This document shows, piece after piece, positions 44,838-54,190 of a stretch of 64,000 bases of DNA. Each line of letters opens with the position of its first letter. Positions within the stretch are counted from its first letter, which is position 1. The notes beneath the pieces are model-generated. The model searched no databases and was not told the DNA's origin. It saw only the letters and a program-made list of their open reading frames with translations. Both the position numbers and the translations under genes were made by a program. This DNA is from Sporosarcina sp. FSL K6-1508 (GTDB taxonomy: Bacteria; Bacillota; Bacilli; Bacillales_A; Planococcaceae), in the NCBI RefSeq assembly GCF_038007465.1, contig NZ_JBBOXF010000001.1, positions 1,497,501-1,561,500 on the forward strand, in the 5' to 3' direction.

Positions 44838-46222
44838 TTGTGGCGCTCAATAATGACAGAATTGTAATTCGGGGTGTGGATTGAAGGTCGCTTGGCGCTT
44901 TGGGGATGCCTCCCGCCATAAGCCTGGATTAGCGCTTCGCATCCAGTCTTACGGCTTCGGCGACCCCTTTGCCGCGCCTGCGCTAGGGCGTTCATTAGTG
45001 AGGGAAATTTAATTTTGAGATGTATATGCCGAGATTATAAGGTGATTACTGGTTGATACTATATAAATTGAAATAAAGAATTCCACTGAACCGCTACGGC
45101 GCTAGGGGATGCCTCCCGCCATAAGCCAAGCAGCTTCGCCGCCAGTCTTATGGCTTCGGCTACCCCTGTTAAGGCGCCTTCACTCAGTTTATAAACCGGA
45201 TTCAGTGTTTCAACATATATAATTATATTCAAGAAAGACGTACTCTAGGTTGCAAATTTCATCACAGCTAGTGAAATGAGCTTTCTCAAATAGACTATCC
45301 AGCAAAGGCGCGACTTCGTGGTAGCCGGAGCGATAAGACTGAAAGTGTTCTCCTTTCCGGCTTATCGCGGGAGGCATCCACAAAGCACCGAAGCGATATT
45401 AGCGGGATATTTAATTCATTACTCCTGTATTGGGAAATTCGTTGATCACATTCAATCGATTTATGTTACTCCAGATTGTAGGTCCACCCCCGAAAACGAA
45501 ATGCGCTTTCACATAGACCATCCAGCGAAGGCTCGACTTTCTGGCTTATCGCGGGAGGCATCCACAAAGCGTCGAAGCGGGATTAGCAGGAATTCTAATT
45601 CATTCATCATGTATTGAGACATGCATTGATCACGTTCAATCTATTTATGGCACTCCAGGTTGTAGGTCCCCTCCCCGATAACGAAACGAGCTTTCTCAAA
45701 TAGACTATCCAGCGAAGGCGCGACTTCGTGGTAGCCGGAGCGATAAGACTGAAAGTGCTCTCCTTTCCGGCTTATCGCGGGAGGCATCCACAAAGCGCCG
45801 AAGCGTTATTAGCAGGATTTCTAATTCTATCCTCGTGTATTGGGACATTCGTTGTCACATCCGCTCGATTTATGGCACGCCAGGTTGTAGGTTTCATCCC
45901 CGATACCGAAATGCGCTTTCTCACATTAACCACCATCCAGCGCAGACGCGTCTTCGTGGTAGCCGGAGCGATATTAGCAGGATTTCTAATTCATTCCTCA
46001 TGTATTGGAACATTCGTTGATCAAGATCGATCGATTTATGGCACGCCTGGTTGTAGGTCTCATCCCCGCTAATGAAATGCGCTTTCTCACATAATCCTTC
46101 CACAAAGCGTCGAAGCGGTATTGGCGAGAATTCCAATTCATTCCGAGTATTGAGGCTTTTTTAGTGGCTTTCCAAAAGCCCTTGTAAAGTGTATATGCCG
46201 TCTTCATTTGTTCAACGTAGTA
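44838..46222. repeat. composite dispersed repeat, locus 2 (two type A and about five type B units)
   Basis: Longest copy of the composite repeat, with no gene inside. Order: A1 (44838-45000, core GATGCCTCCCGCCATAAGCC ... AGTCTTACGGCTTCGGC), A2 (45075-45225, ending TTTCAACATATATAA), then B units at about 45303, 45533, 45721, 45949 and a last fragment at 46090. They are spaced 140-230 bp and joined by linkers with CATTCGTTGATCAC and TTTATGGCACGCCAGG. Some B units have lost the hairpin centre (45533 and 45949). It ends at CATTTGTTCAACG near 46217. Inverted partner at 62.6-63.4 kb, same-orientation partner at 1.7-2.3 kb. Confidence 0.85.
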
Positions 46223-46314
46223 TTGGTGAAATTACCTTCAATGAATATTCTTTACTTTCTGTAAGTAATGTGGTAATTATGGTATTATTCCTTTGTGTAG
46301 AAAGGGGAAAATAG

Positions 46315-47280
46315 ATGAAAACCGAAAAGTTCATTAAGACTACATTAGAGGTAGTTGGTTTTCCATTTACTATTGCAAACATATATTTTAATGAAAAAAA
46401 TAAGTTGAGTGAAATAGGTGATCTAGTAAAAGTAAAAGATAGGGTAGTGCATACGATTGTTTCCGAATGTGAAGAAGCTACCTGTACAGTAATATTAGAT
46501 GCAGGGTTAGGTTGCTGCTCAATTGATTGGTACTATATTCAACCCCAATTATCAAAACTCTGTAAGGTAATCTCATTTGATAGAGCAGGCTATGGTTGGA
46601 GTTCTGCAACAGATAAACCATACACAAGCGAAGACGTTGTTAATGATTTATCGGAAATCCTGAAAAAACTTCAAATAAAGCCACCCTATATCTTAGTAGG
46701 ACATTCCTTTGGAGGGCTAAATATGCGATTATTTGCTAGTAAATATCCAGATGAAGTAACATCGTTAATCTTAATTGATTCTGTTCATGAAAATAGATAT
46801 TTGAGTGGTGAATGGGGCACCGTTCGAAGAAAAATACAACGGAAAAGTCTGAGGTTATTCAAGTTTGGTTATTTGACTAGTGGTTTGGGGCTTCCAAAGT
46901 TATTAAAACAACCTGTTGGAAGAAGGCAGCTTCCTGAACCGTATCAGAAGTATATTAAGTATATAGGATACCATCCAAACTCCTATGAAGCTGTTTATAA
47001 GGAATTTCTATACAGCGAACAATCTGCTAAGCAACTAATTAATGCCACACCACTGAATTCTGAATTAGCAGTAACTATTATAAGTTCGAATAATACAGAC
47101 CCAACGTGGGTTGAACAACAAAAACTACTTAGTAATCTGACAAATAATACATTTCAAATCAAAACTACCACTAATCACTCAATACATTTAGAGAACCCAG
47201 AATTAATAATAGATACGATTAGCAGAGCTGTAAAACAATTGGATGATGGTATGTCAACTGTTCTATTCGCAAACGAGTAA
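46315..47280 (+). CDS. alpha/beta hydrolase
   Basis: 321-residue alpha/beta-hydrolase. The nucleophile elbow is GHSFGG (Ser at about residue 130), the acid lies in LILIDSVHE or a later Asp, and the catalytic His is likely in TTNHSIHLENP near residue 290. FDRAGYGWS is the strand-4 oxyanion-side motif common in this family. Cytoplasmic, no signal peptide. Preceded by AAGGGG. Substrate unknown. AT-rich codons. First gene after the large repeat. Confidence 0.88.
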   Translation: MKTEKFIKTTLEVVGFPFTIANIYFNEKNKLSEIGDLVKVKDRVVHTIVSECEEATCTVILDAGLGCCSIDWYYIQPQLSKLCKVISFDRAGYGWSSATDKPYTSEDVVNDLSEILKKLQIKPPYILVGHSFGGLNMRLFASKYPDEVTSLILIDSVHENRYLSGEWGTVRRKIQRKSLRLFKFGYLTSGLGLPKLLKQPVGRRQLPEPYQKYIKYIGYHPNSYEAVYKEFLYSEQSAKQLINATPLNSELAVTIISSNNTDPTWVEQQKLLSNLTNNTFQIKTTTNHSIHLENPELIIDTISRAVKQLDDGMSTVLFANE

Positions 47281-47325
47281 ACGGTATCAGGTTTCTTTCA
47301 CTTAGGAGAAGGGGGAAGGGGTTTA

Positions 47326-48192
47326 TTGGAAAACTCTATAGCTATTATGGATTGGGTAGAGAAAAGTGAAGTGTTGAATAGTTTATTAATTCAAGAAGAT
47401 ATCTTAACGACCCACCCAATGGATAATGGATTCGAAGCTGAAGTGATGAAGATATGTTCAAATAAAGGTAGCTTTGTATTGAAAGTATGGAATAAAAGTT
47501 CCAGACCCGATATAAGCTTTCAATACCGTTTATTAAATGTCCTATTTGAACGTGGATTATCAGTCTCTAAACCATTGGGTTGGGGGGTAAACCCAAACGG
47601 AGATCAGGTGTTATTAACAACGTTTGACGGAATGCCAGTTCTTGAAGTGAACGAAAAGAAAATAACCGAGATGGCGAACGTCTTATCAAAAATCCATCAA
47701 ATTCAAGTTGAAGAGATTGGGAATATCCGACTTCCAAAGTACGATTTCACCGACTACTTTTTCCCTGGTGTCAGGGAACACTCTGACGTATATAGCGCAT
47801 TGATTTCTCTCGTACAAACAATCCAAATAAAGCAAGAACATATTATTCATGGTGATTTTCATGTAAGTAACATTTTAGAGGGAAATGACCGATTTACCGT
47901 AATTGATTGGACGAATGGACAATTAGGGGACCCTAGATATGACTTTGCATGGTCACTTACTCTACTGAAAATATATGTCTCAGAGCGGTATGCCTATGTG
48001 TTTCGTTCCGCTTATCTATTGGGAAATGATATTCAGCAGGAAGAACTTGAAATTTTTGAGGCGTTGGCTTGCCTTAGATGGATCGTGCTTAATAGAAGCA
48101 ATGGTGTGCCAAAAGGTCTTAACACAATAGAAAAGGTAAAAGGATTAATAATTAGTAATTCATTCTTAAAAGAATTTGAGTTTACTATCTAA
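47326..48192 (+). CDS. aminoglycoside phosphotransferase (APH)-fold kinase
   Basis: 288-residue small-molecule kinase. N-lobe with Lys in FVLKVWNK (about residue 51), the catalytic loop VIHGDFHVSNILE (Asp at about residue 181) and metal-binding VIDWTNGQLGDPRYDFAW. These are the APH/ChoK signatures. TTG start at 47326 preceded by GGAGAAGGGGG at normal distance. The natural substrate could be an antibiotic, a sugar or a hydroxylated metabolite; sequence alone does not say it confers resistance. Separated from the hydrolase by 45 bases, likely one transcript. Confidence 0.88.
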   Translation: MENSIAIMDWVEKSEVLNSLLIQEDILTTHPMDNGFEAEVMKICSNKGSFVLKVWNKSSRPDISFQYRLLNVLFERGLSVSKPLGWGVNPNGDQVLLTTFDGMPVLEVNEKKITEMANVLSKIHQIQVEEIGNIRLPKYDFTDYFFPGVREHSDVYSALISLVQTIQIKQEHIIHGDFHVSNILEGNDRFTVIDWTNGQLGDPRYDFAWSLTLLKIYVSERYAYVFRSAYLLGNDIQQEELEIFEALACLRWIVLNRSNGVPKGLNTIEKVKGLIISNSFLKEFEFTI

Positions 48193-48221
48193 AAGGCAGG
48201 AATTCGAGATGAGAAGAATAG

Positions 48222-48275
48222 AAAAGGTACTAGGCTAAAACAAATCTAAATTGTTTTAGCCTAGTACCTTTTTTT
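48222..48275. terminator. terminator after the APH-fold gene
   Basis: Perfect 21-bp stem AAAGGTACTAGGCTAAAACAA paired with its complement, 7-nt loop, T tract. Works on both strands. Confidence 0.92.
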
Positions 48276-48326
48276 AGGTAGTCAGTTCCCTAGCACGTAA
48301 AAGTAAGCCATAGAATCCTGGCCTGC

Positions 48327-48617
48327 CTACTTTCTATGAGAACCGCAAGAGAAGCGCGTTTGCAATCTCATGTAATTATAGAGCATACGAGCATGCCTCC
48401 CTTTTTGCGTGCGTAGATCTATTTTTGAGTGTAGACGACGGAGGAATTCCTGATCGCATTCACAAGCACTTCTGCCCTCGCGATAACAGATGTCATGTGC
48501 TTTACAGGCTGCATCTACATCGTTGATAGGAGCGCCGGGACCGTTGCAACCAGGTCCGCACCAGTTATACCCTGGTAAAATGCACAAACGAAACTTTCCA
48601 TTTCCTCTCCGCGACAA
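48327..48617 (-). CDS. small phospholipase A2-like protein
   Basis: 96-residue Cys-rich basic protein. The PLA2 landmarks are compact: a calcium-loop-like GYNWCGPGCNGPG (residues 16-28), then INDVDAACKAHDICY (residues 31-45) holding the His-Asp catalytic pair, and a second Cys cluster SACECDQEF. This resembles the short PLA2 domains of bacterial and parvovirus VP1-type proteins. No signal peptide. TTG start at 48617, with AAGGGAGG eight bases upstream. Eight Cys residues suggest disulfides, odd for a protein without an export signal. Could be released by lysis or be a spore/coat protein. Confidence 0.8.
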   Translation of the reverse strand: MSRRGNGKFRLCILPGYNWCGPGCNGPGAPINDVDAACKAHDICYREGRSACECDQEFLRRLHSKIDLRTQKGRHARMLYNYMRLQTRFSCGSHRK

Positions 48618-49142
48618 AATAAAAACCTCCCTTAAATTTCGCTTAGCTATTGCTCTATTCTATTCAAAAATAGGGGATAAGGTATAAACGGATATCATTG
48701 AGTATCACAGTTGATTTGTCAGATGAAATAGAAAATATACCAGACACCAAAACTACTTATAATTTTTTTGGTGTGAGACATTTTTTTTTTTTTTTGCATC
48801 GTTACCTGGATAGGTTTAAATAATATTATTTATTTTAAAGTATTGTTAGTTTAAAATCCTGAATTAACAAGGGATAAATAATATATATTTTTGCGAATCA
48901 ACCTACATAACTGTTTTAAAAAATTAATTTATTCATTACTATTATATAAAGCAAATTCTACTTAATGGACGATTTGTGTCTTATTAGAGCCTTTTTCGGT
49001 GAAGTTTTTGTGAAGTTCATATTAGATAATTGTTTTTAGGATTCCATTATAATAAGATGAATACTGAAAGCGAGAGTTACCAATTAATATACTTTTTCAT
49101 TATGCTTCTAAAGCTTATAGCACAAAAGAAAGGGGTATCTCC
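48618..49142. other. AT-rich intergenic region upstream of qoxA
   Basis: About 520 bases with no gene. It has an A+T-rich stretch with a 16-T run near 48781-48796 and the leader of qoxA. TATAAT-like sequences occur near 49050 but without a correctly spaced -35, so I do not call a promoter. Confidence 0.5.
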
Positions 49143-50090
49143 ATGAGAAAGAAATGGGCTTTTTTAAGTTTAGTTACCGGTATTATTGCAATACTGGCTG
49201 GTTGTGAACCAGTAATGGTTTTGAATCCGAAAGGGCCGCAAGCTGAAACAACTGCTAATGTCATTTGGATATCGATTGCGACCATGGCAGTTGTTGTAAT
49301 CGTGGTTTTCGTTATGTTGGCAGTCATTCTATTAAAATATCGCGCTTCGAAACAAAGCGCGGATTATGAACCCCCGCATATTGAAGGTAACCCGATTGTC
49401 GAATCGATTATTGTGGGCATACCGGTTCTTATCATCATTTTCCTTTCAATTGTCACAGTCAAATCGACATATGAAGTTGAGGCGACACCTAAAGGATATG
49501 AAGGTCAAAAACCACTAGTTGTCTATGCGTCTTCATCTGACTGGAAATGGCATTTTAGTTATCCGGAAGAAAATATCGAAACGGTTAACTACTTGTATAT
49601 CCCAACTGATCGACCGTTGGAATTTAAGCTTTACTCATATGGGCCTATCACGAGTTTTTGGATTCCACAACTAGGCGGACAAAAATATGCGATGTCAGAC
49701 ATGGTGACCACATTACATCTGGCAGCTAGCGTTCCTGGTGAATATATGGGAAGAAATGCAAACTTCAGCGGGAAAGGATTCGCTGAAAACATATTTCAAG
49801 TGACAGCGATGCCTGAAGCTGAGTTTGATAAATGGGTCGAGGACGTGAAAGCGACTGCAGAACCACTTACTGAAAAGAAATTTGAGGAGTTATTAGAACC
49901 GGGACATCTTGGGCAATTAACGTTTAGTGAAACCCATTTGGAATTTTCGCCAGCTCCAGAAGGAGAACATGGTGGGCATCAGCATGGGTCAAATCATTCC
50001 GATGATAAAACTGATGATAAAACCAAAAAACATGAATCTGGCGATGTTCATGACGGATCAGAAATGGAACGTTCAGAACATCAACATTAA
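49143..50090 (+). CDS. qoxA: cytochrome aa3 quinol oxidase subunit II
   Basis: 315-residue lipoprotein subunit. Signal and lipobox ILAGC (Cys at residue 21), two transmembrane helices (residues 38-62 and 80-102) and a periplasmic-side cupredoxin domain with SDWKWHFSYPE and ITSFWIPQLGGQKYAM. The Cu-A cysteines of cytochrome c oxidases are absent, so it oxidises menaquinol. The last 50 residues are an unusual His/Asp/Lys-rich tail (GGHQHGS ... SEHQH), possibly metal-binding. First of the four qox genes. Confidence 0.95.
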   Translation: MRKKWAFLSLVTGIIAILAGCEPVMVLNPKGPQAETTANVIWISIATMAVVVIVVFVMLAVILLKYRASKQSADYEPPHIEGNPIVESIIVGIPVLIIIFLSIVTVKSTYEVEATPKGYEGQKPLVVYASSSDWKWHFSYPEENIETVNYLYIPTDRPLEFKLYSYGPITSFWIPQLGGQKYAMSDMVTTLHLAASVPGEYMGRNANFSGKGFAENIFQVTAMPEAEFDKWVEDVKATAEPLTEKKFEELLEPGHLGQLTFSETHLEFSPAPEGEHGGHQHGSNHSDDKTDDKTKKHESGDVHDGSEMERSEHQH

Positions 50091-50157
50091 AATTTCCAAG
50101 TTTCATAACAACTCACTTTACATGTAGCGTCTATTTTGCGAAAGGAGTTATAAAAGT

Positions 50158-52116
50158 ATGGATTACTTTGATCGATTTGCTATACCACATCCAAGTCCTG
50201 CGATTTACGCAGCAATGGTTGCTATTGGCCTTACCATAGTTGCTATCGTCTTCGGCTTAACATATTTAAAAAAATGGGGATATCTGTGGCGCGAATGGTT
50301 AACAACTGTTGACCATAAAAAAATCGGTATTATGTATCTTATCTCCGCCCTACTAATGCTATTCCGCGGCGGGGTAGACGCAATTATGATGCGGGCGCAA
50401 ACTGCTGTTCCTGACAACAAACTGCTTGATGCTCAGCATTACAATGAAGTTTTTACGACCCACGGGGTTGTTATGATTATATTTATGGCGATGCCATTTA
50501 TTTATGCCTTAATGAACTTCGTTGTTCCCTTACAAATCGGGGCGCGCGATGTAGCATTCCCTCGATTGAATGCACTAAGTTTCTGGTTGTTCTTTATGGG
50601 GGCGATGTTATTCAATATCTCCTTCGTAGTAGGCGGTTCTCCTGATGCAGGCTGGACTTCTTATTTCCCGCTTGCCGGGAATGACTTCAGTCAATCCGTA
50701 GGGACCAATTATTATATGCTAGCGATTCAGATTGCGGGTATTGGTACATTAATATCAGGTATTAATTTCACCACTACAATACTCAAAATGAGAGTACCTG
50801 GAATGAAATTGATGAAAATGCCAATGTTCACATGGACTGCTTTAATCACGAATGCAATTGTCGTTTTCGCATTTCCTGTACTGACAATTGCACTTCTATT
50901 GGGAACGATGGATCGGCTATTCGGCACAAACATCTTTACGATGACGAATGGCGGGATGGATATGCTCTGGGCGAACCTTTTCTGGGTTTGGGGACATCCA
51001 GAAGTATATATCTTGGTTTTACCGGCATTCGGTATTTATAGTGAAATTGTTTCCACCTTTTCACGTCGGAACCTTTATGGCTATAAATCGATGGTCGCTT
51101 CGATTGTGATCATTTCATTTTTATCATTCTTGGTTTGGACCCACCATTTCTTTACAATGGGGCAAGGACCACTAACGAATAGTATTTTCTCGATCACGAC
51201 GATGGCGATTGCGATTCCAACCGGGATTAAAATCTTTAACTGGCTGTTGACGATGAGGAAAGGAAAAATTGAATTTACAGTTCCGATGCTTTATACAGTC
51301 GGGTTCATTCCGATTTTCACAATCGGTGGGGTGACGGGGGTTATGCTTGGCATGGCCAGTGCCGATTATCAATATCATAATACGATGTTCTTGGTCGCGC
51401 ATTTCCACTATACAATCATTCCCGGTGTTGTCTTTGCGATGCTAGCAGGTCTCACGTACTGGTGGCCGAAAATGTTTGGCTTCATGTTAAGTGAGAAAAT
51501 CGGGAAATGGGCATTTTGGTTTATCGCAATCGGCTTTAACGTAACTTTCTTCCCGATGTTCTTCACTGGTTTAGATGGGCAAGCACGCCGGATGTACACA
51601 TACTCTGAAGCGACCGGGTTTGGTCCGCTGAATCTGCTTTCCTTTGCCGGAGCACTAGTACTTGCCATCGGCTTTGCTTTACTTGTCTATAACGTCTATT
51701 ACAGTATTCGTTATGCTTCAAGAAATATTAGTTCGGATCCATGGGATGCACGTACGCTTGAATGGGCTACTCACAGCCCGGTACCATCTTATAACTTTGC
51801 AAGAACACCGCAAGTGGATTCCATTGAAGCATTCTGGGATCATAAGAAAAAAGGTACACCCTTATTCAAAGATGAAATTGAGAAGATTCATATGCCAAAT
51901 AATAGCGGTGCCCCGTTTATTATGAGTTGTATTTTCTTCGTATGGGGCTTCTCGCTCGTGTTCAATATGTGGATTCCTGCAATCCTTGCGACACTTGGAA
52001 TCTTTGTGTGCTTGGCATACCGGTCATTTGAAAAAGACCATGGTCATTACATTTCCGTTAAAGAAGTTGAAGATACAGAAAAAGATTGCGAGGTGCTTAC
52101 TGATGAAAACAGATAA
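50158..52116 (+). CDS. qoxB: cytochrome aa3 quinol oxidase subunit I
   Basis: 652-residue heme-copper oxidase core with about 14-15 helices. Ligands visible: His in FTTHGVVMIIF (low-spin heme), WGHPEVYILVLPAFG (Cu-B His and cross-linked Tyr), THHFFTMG (two Cu-B His) and VAHFHYTIIPG (heme a3 and low-spin heme His). The proton channel residues of the A-type family (GHPEVY with Glu) are retained. AAAGGAG upstream. Overlaps qoxC by 14 nt. Confidence 0.97.
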   Translation: MDYFDRFAIPHPSPAIYAAMVAIGLTIVAIVFGLTYLKKWGYLWREWLTTVDHKKIGIMYLISALLMLFRGGVDAIMMRAQTAVPDNKLLDAQHYNEVFTTHGVVMIIFMAMPFIYALMNFVVPLQIGARDVAFPRLNALSFWLFFMGAMLFNISFVVGGSPDAGWTSYFPLAGNDFSQSVGTNYYMLAIQIAGIGTLISGINFTTTILKMRVPGMKLMKMPMFTWTALITNAIVVFAFPVLTIALLLGTMDRLFGTNIFTMTNGGMDMLWANLFWVWGHPEVYILVLPAFGIYSEIVSTFSRRNLYGYKSMVASIVIISFLSFLVWTHHFFTMGQGPLTNSIFSITTMAIAIPTGIKIFNWLLTMRKGKIEFTVPMLYTVGFIPIFTIGGVTGVMLGMASADYQYHNTMFLVAHFHYTIIPGVVFAMLAGLTYWWPKMFGFMLSEKIGKWAFWFIAIGFNVTFFPMFFTGLDGQARRMYTYSEATGFGPLNLLSFAGALVLAIGFALLVYNVYYSIRYASRNISSDPWDARTLEWATHSPVPSYNFARTPQVDSIEAFWDHKKKGTPLFKDEIEKIHMPNNSGAPFIMSCIFFVWGFSLVFNMWIPAILATLGIFVCLAYRSFEKDHGHYISVKEVEDTEKDCEVLTDENR

Positions 52117-52699
52117 CTCGCTTCCGCTTGAATATGGTACAGAACAAAATAAATTGAATATTTTAGGTTTCTGGATTTTCATTGGAGCCGAAGTAATGTT
52201 GTTTGCGACTCTTTTTGCAACCTATTTCACTTTAGCGAATCGCACGGGGAACGGACCGTCCGGAGCAGAGATTTTTGAACTCACTCCGGTATTGTTTGAA
52301 ACGATATTGCTGCTAACAAGCAGTTTCACAATTGGACTTGGTATTCATGCAATGCGCATCGGGAGAAAGACCGCTATGATGTCATTCTTTGCGATCACAT
52401 TAGTACTTGGTCTGGCGTTCCTAGGCGTTGAAATTTACGAGTTTACACACTATGTGCATGTCGGAGCAGGTCTTCAAACAAGTGCCTTTACAGCAATCCT
52501 GTTGACTACACTTGGGACACATGGAGCTCACGTTACAATTGGTCTCTTCTGGGGACTATTCATCATCTTGCAAGTGAAAAAACGTGGCTTGACACCTGAA
52601 ACGGCCAATAAATCATTTATTTTCTCACTTTACTGGCATTTCCTGGATGTCGTCTGGATCTTTATTTTCAGCTTCATCTACTTGAAAGGAATGATGTAA
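52103..52699 (+). CDS. qoxC: cytochrome aa3 quinol oxidase subunit III
   Basis: 198-residue subunit with five membrane helices. The start ATG 52103 follows GAGGTG and gives MKTDNSLPLEYGTEQNKL, the usual N-terminus. An open frame extends upstream inside qoxB but is not used. GFWIFIGAEVMLFATLFATY and the C-terminal YWHFLDVVWIFIF are family signatures. Confidence 0.95.
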   Translation: MKTDNSLPLEYGTEQNKLNILGFWIFIGAEVMLFATLFATYFTLANRTGNGPSGAEIFELTPVLFETILLLTSSFTIGLGIHAMRIGRKTAMMSFFAITLVLGLAFLGVEIYEFTHYVHVGAGLQTSAFTAILLTTLGTHGAHVTIGLFWGLFIILQVKKRGLTPETANKSFIFSLYWHFLDVVWIFIFSFIYLKGMM

Positions 52700-52701
52700 A
52701 C

Positions 52702-52983
52702 ATGAGCGAATTATTCCCGCGTAAACAAGTAATGGGCTTTGTTTCTTCTTTGGTGCTTACTGCGGCTGCACTGACTGTTTATTTCTTCGATCTGTCATTT
52801 GCTGTAGGGATGACAGTCTTGTTAGTCACTGCATTCGTGCAGGCGGCAGTTCAACTCGTAGTCTTTATGCACGCTGGTGAAACTGAAGATAAAAAGGCGA
52901 TTTATGTGAATATCTATTATGCAGTTGCCATAGCACTTGTCACCGTCTTTGGTACATTGTTAATTTTAGTTTGGGATATGTAA
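52702..52983 (+). CDS. qoxD: cytochrome aa3 quinol oxidase subunit IV
   Basis: 93-residue three-helix subunit that assists assembly of the Cu-B site. MSELFPRKQVMGFVSSL, then AFVQAAVQLVVFMHAGE is typical. Starts two bases after qoxC stops, so translation is coupled. Last gene before a terminator. Confidence 0.95.
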   Translation: MSELFPRKQVMGFVSSLVLTAAALTVYFFDLSFAVGMTVLLVTAFVQAAVQLVVFMHAGETEDKKAIYVNIYYAVAIALVTVFGTLLILVWDM

Positions 52984-52994
52984 AAGGATGAAAC

Positions 52995-53028
52995 AAAAGG
53001 GAGTGCCCATAATGGCACTCCCTTTTTC
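52995..53028 (+). terminator. qox operon terminator
   Basis: Stem AAAGGGAGTGCC / GGCACTCCCTTT with a 6-nt loop and a T tract. Confidence 0.9.
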
Positions 53029-53107
53029 GTTTTTATTGAAGAGTAACAGGATAGCATGCTACTTTTGCAATCCTCACCGTAAGTTCTTCATTGTTAGTTG
53101 CTATACT

Positions 53108-53341
53108 TTATCGGACGATTCTAATCCCTTTATCCGTTTTTTCCTGCATCTCTTCTGTTGCTACAAAGAAAATACCCATTAAAAAGATGAAAACAGCCCC
53201 CATAACTGTTCCGATACCGATGCCTGTTAGTGTGCTGTAATCGCTAATGAAAAAACCGTACAAGAAAATGGAGATTCCGATCGCAAGTATAGTGTAACCA
53301 ACATATTTAATAGCATTTAGCATTTCTTGTTTAGATTTCAT
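53108..53341 (-). CDS. small two-helix membrane protein of unknown function
   Basis: 77 residues with two hydrophobic helices (about 10-33 and 40-61) and charged ends (MKSKQEML and EEMQEKTDKG). Start ATG 53341 is preceded by AAAGGAGG at nine bases; a longer frame to 53374 would overlap that site. I do not recognise a family. It sits convergent with qox and upstream of the ABC permease genes. Confidence 0.7.
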   Translation of the reverse strand: MKSKQEMLNAIKYVGYTILAIGISIFLYGFFISDYSTLTGIGIGTVMGAVFIFLMGIFFVATEEMQEKTDKGIRIVR

Positions 53342-53455
53342 CCCACGAAACCTCCTTTTTACTATATTATTCATCTTGATTACCGAATTGTCAATCTATT
53401 TTATGATTATTCTCTTATTGTCAGGTCTTTTAAAGGTGATAAGAAAAAGGATCGA

Positions 53456-54190
53456 TTATATTTCTTTCCTCATAAAATAAATAAGCCCAGAACATAGGAA
53501 TAACGTAAGACTGCCTAAGATTACGATGAACAGCGTTTCAATCGAAACATTTAACGCACCAAAGTTATCGGCTGAACTTGGCATCATCATTAAAAATGGT
53601 TGTGCCCACGGATAGTATGGTCCAAAACTTTCTGAGTTAACAATCAACATATTTGGGATTGTGAAAATGACATTAACTGCAAGGGGAGCGGCGAAGCTTG
53701 ACCATGCAACGGATACAAACATTTGCAAAGCGATTAACGGTAAACACGCTAACCACCCACCGATTCCACTTGCTAAAATAGTATCCCAAGGAATGTCAGC
53801 CGGGTAGCCTTTCATCCATCCAATTATGAAAAGTCCACTAATGAACAAGGTTTGGGTTACAGCGATAAGCAGGCTTACAATGAGGATCTTCACGAAATAC
53901 AAATTTCTTCTGGAAACGGGTAAGGATAGCAGTTGTTTCCAGCCACCACCGACATGCTCATATCGACAAATAAAGCTCGAAAAGATACCCGTTAATAACG
54001 GTAGAAAAAGAATAGCATGACTAATCGTCATAATACCAAGCGTGGCGGTCCATTGGTGTTGTCCTATCGTTTCTATTTCACTGATATCACTTAAAGTAAG
54101 TAACAATGATAAAATTGGACTCACAAAAATGAGCAACCAAATCGAGGATTTACGTAACTTTAGAAATTCGGATCGAAATAATCTTCCCAT
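53456..54190 (-). CDS. ABC-2 type permease, lantibiotic-immunity type (second permease)
   Basis: 244-residue membrane protein with six helices, starting FRSEFLKLRKSSIWLL, the usual opening of LanE/LanG- or CprB/C-type permeases. Adjacent to, and paired with, the next permease and the ATPase in the order ATPase-permease-permease. It begins immediately after the upstream permease stop. Probably expels a peptide from the membrane or protects the cell-wall precursor lipid II. Confidence 0.88.
   Translation of the reverse strand: MGRLFRSEFLKLRKSSIWLLIFVSPILSLLLTLSDISEIETIGQHQWTATLGIMTISHAILFLPLLTGIFSSFICRYEHVGGGWKQLLSLPVSRRNLYFVKILIVSLLIAVTQTLFISGLFIIGWMKGYPADIPWDTILASGIGGWLACLPLIALQMFVSVAWSSFAAPLAVNVIFTIPNMLIVNSESFGPYYPWAQPFLMMMPSSADNFGALNVSIETLFIVILGSLTLFLCSGLIYFMRKEI

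Noticed and set aside
45318..46072. Open frames encoding repeated peptides (MVAGAIRL ... YRGRHPQS) in the composite repeats
   Set aside because: They lie wholly inside the hairpin repeats, recur with each copy, have no ribosome sites and break at indels. The nucleotide structure, not the peptide, is conserved.
47326..48192. Calling the APH-fold gene an antibiotic-resistance gene
   Set aside because: The kinase fold is clear but substrate cannot be predicted, and many members phosphorylate metabolites.
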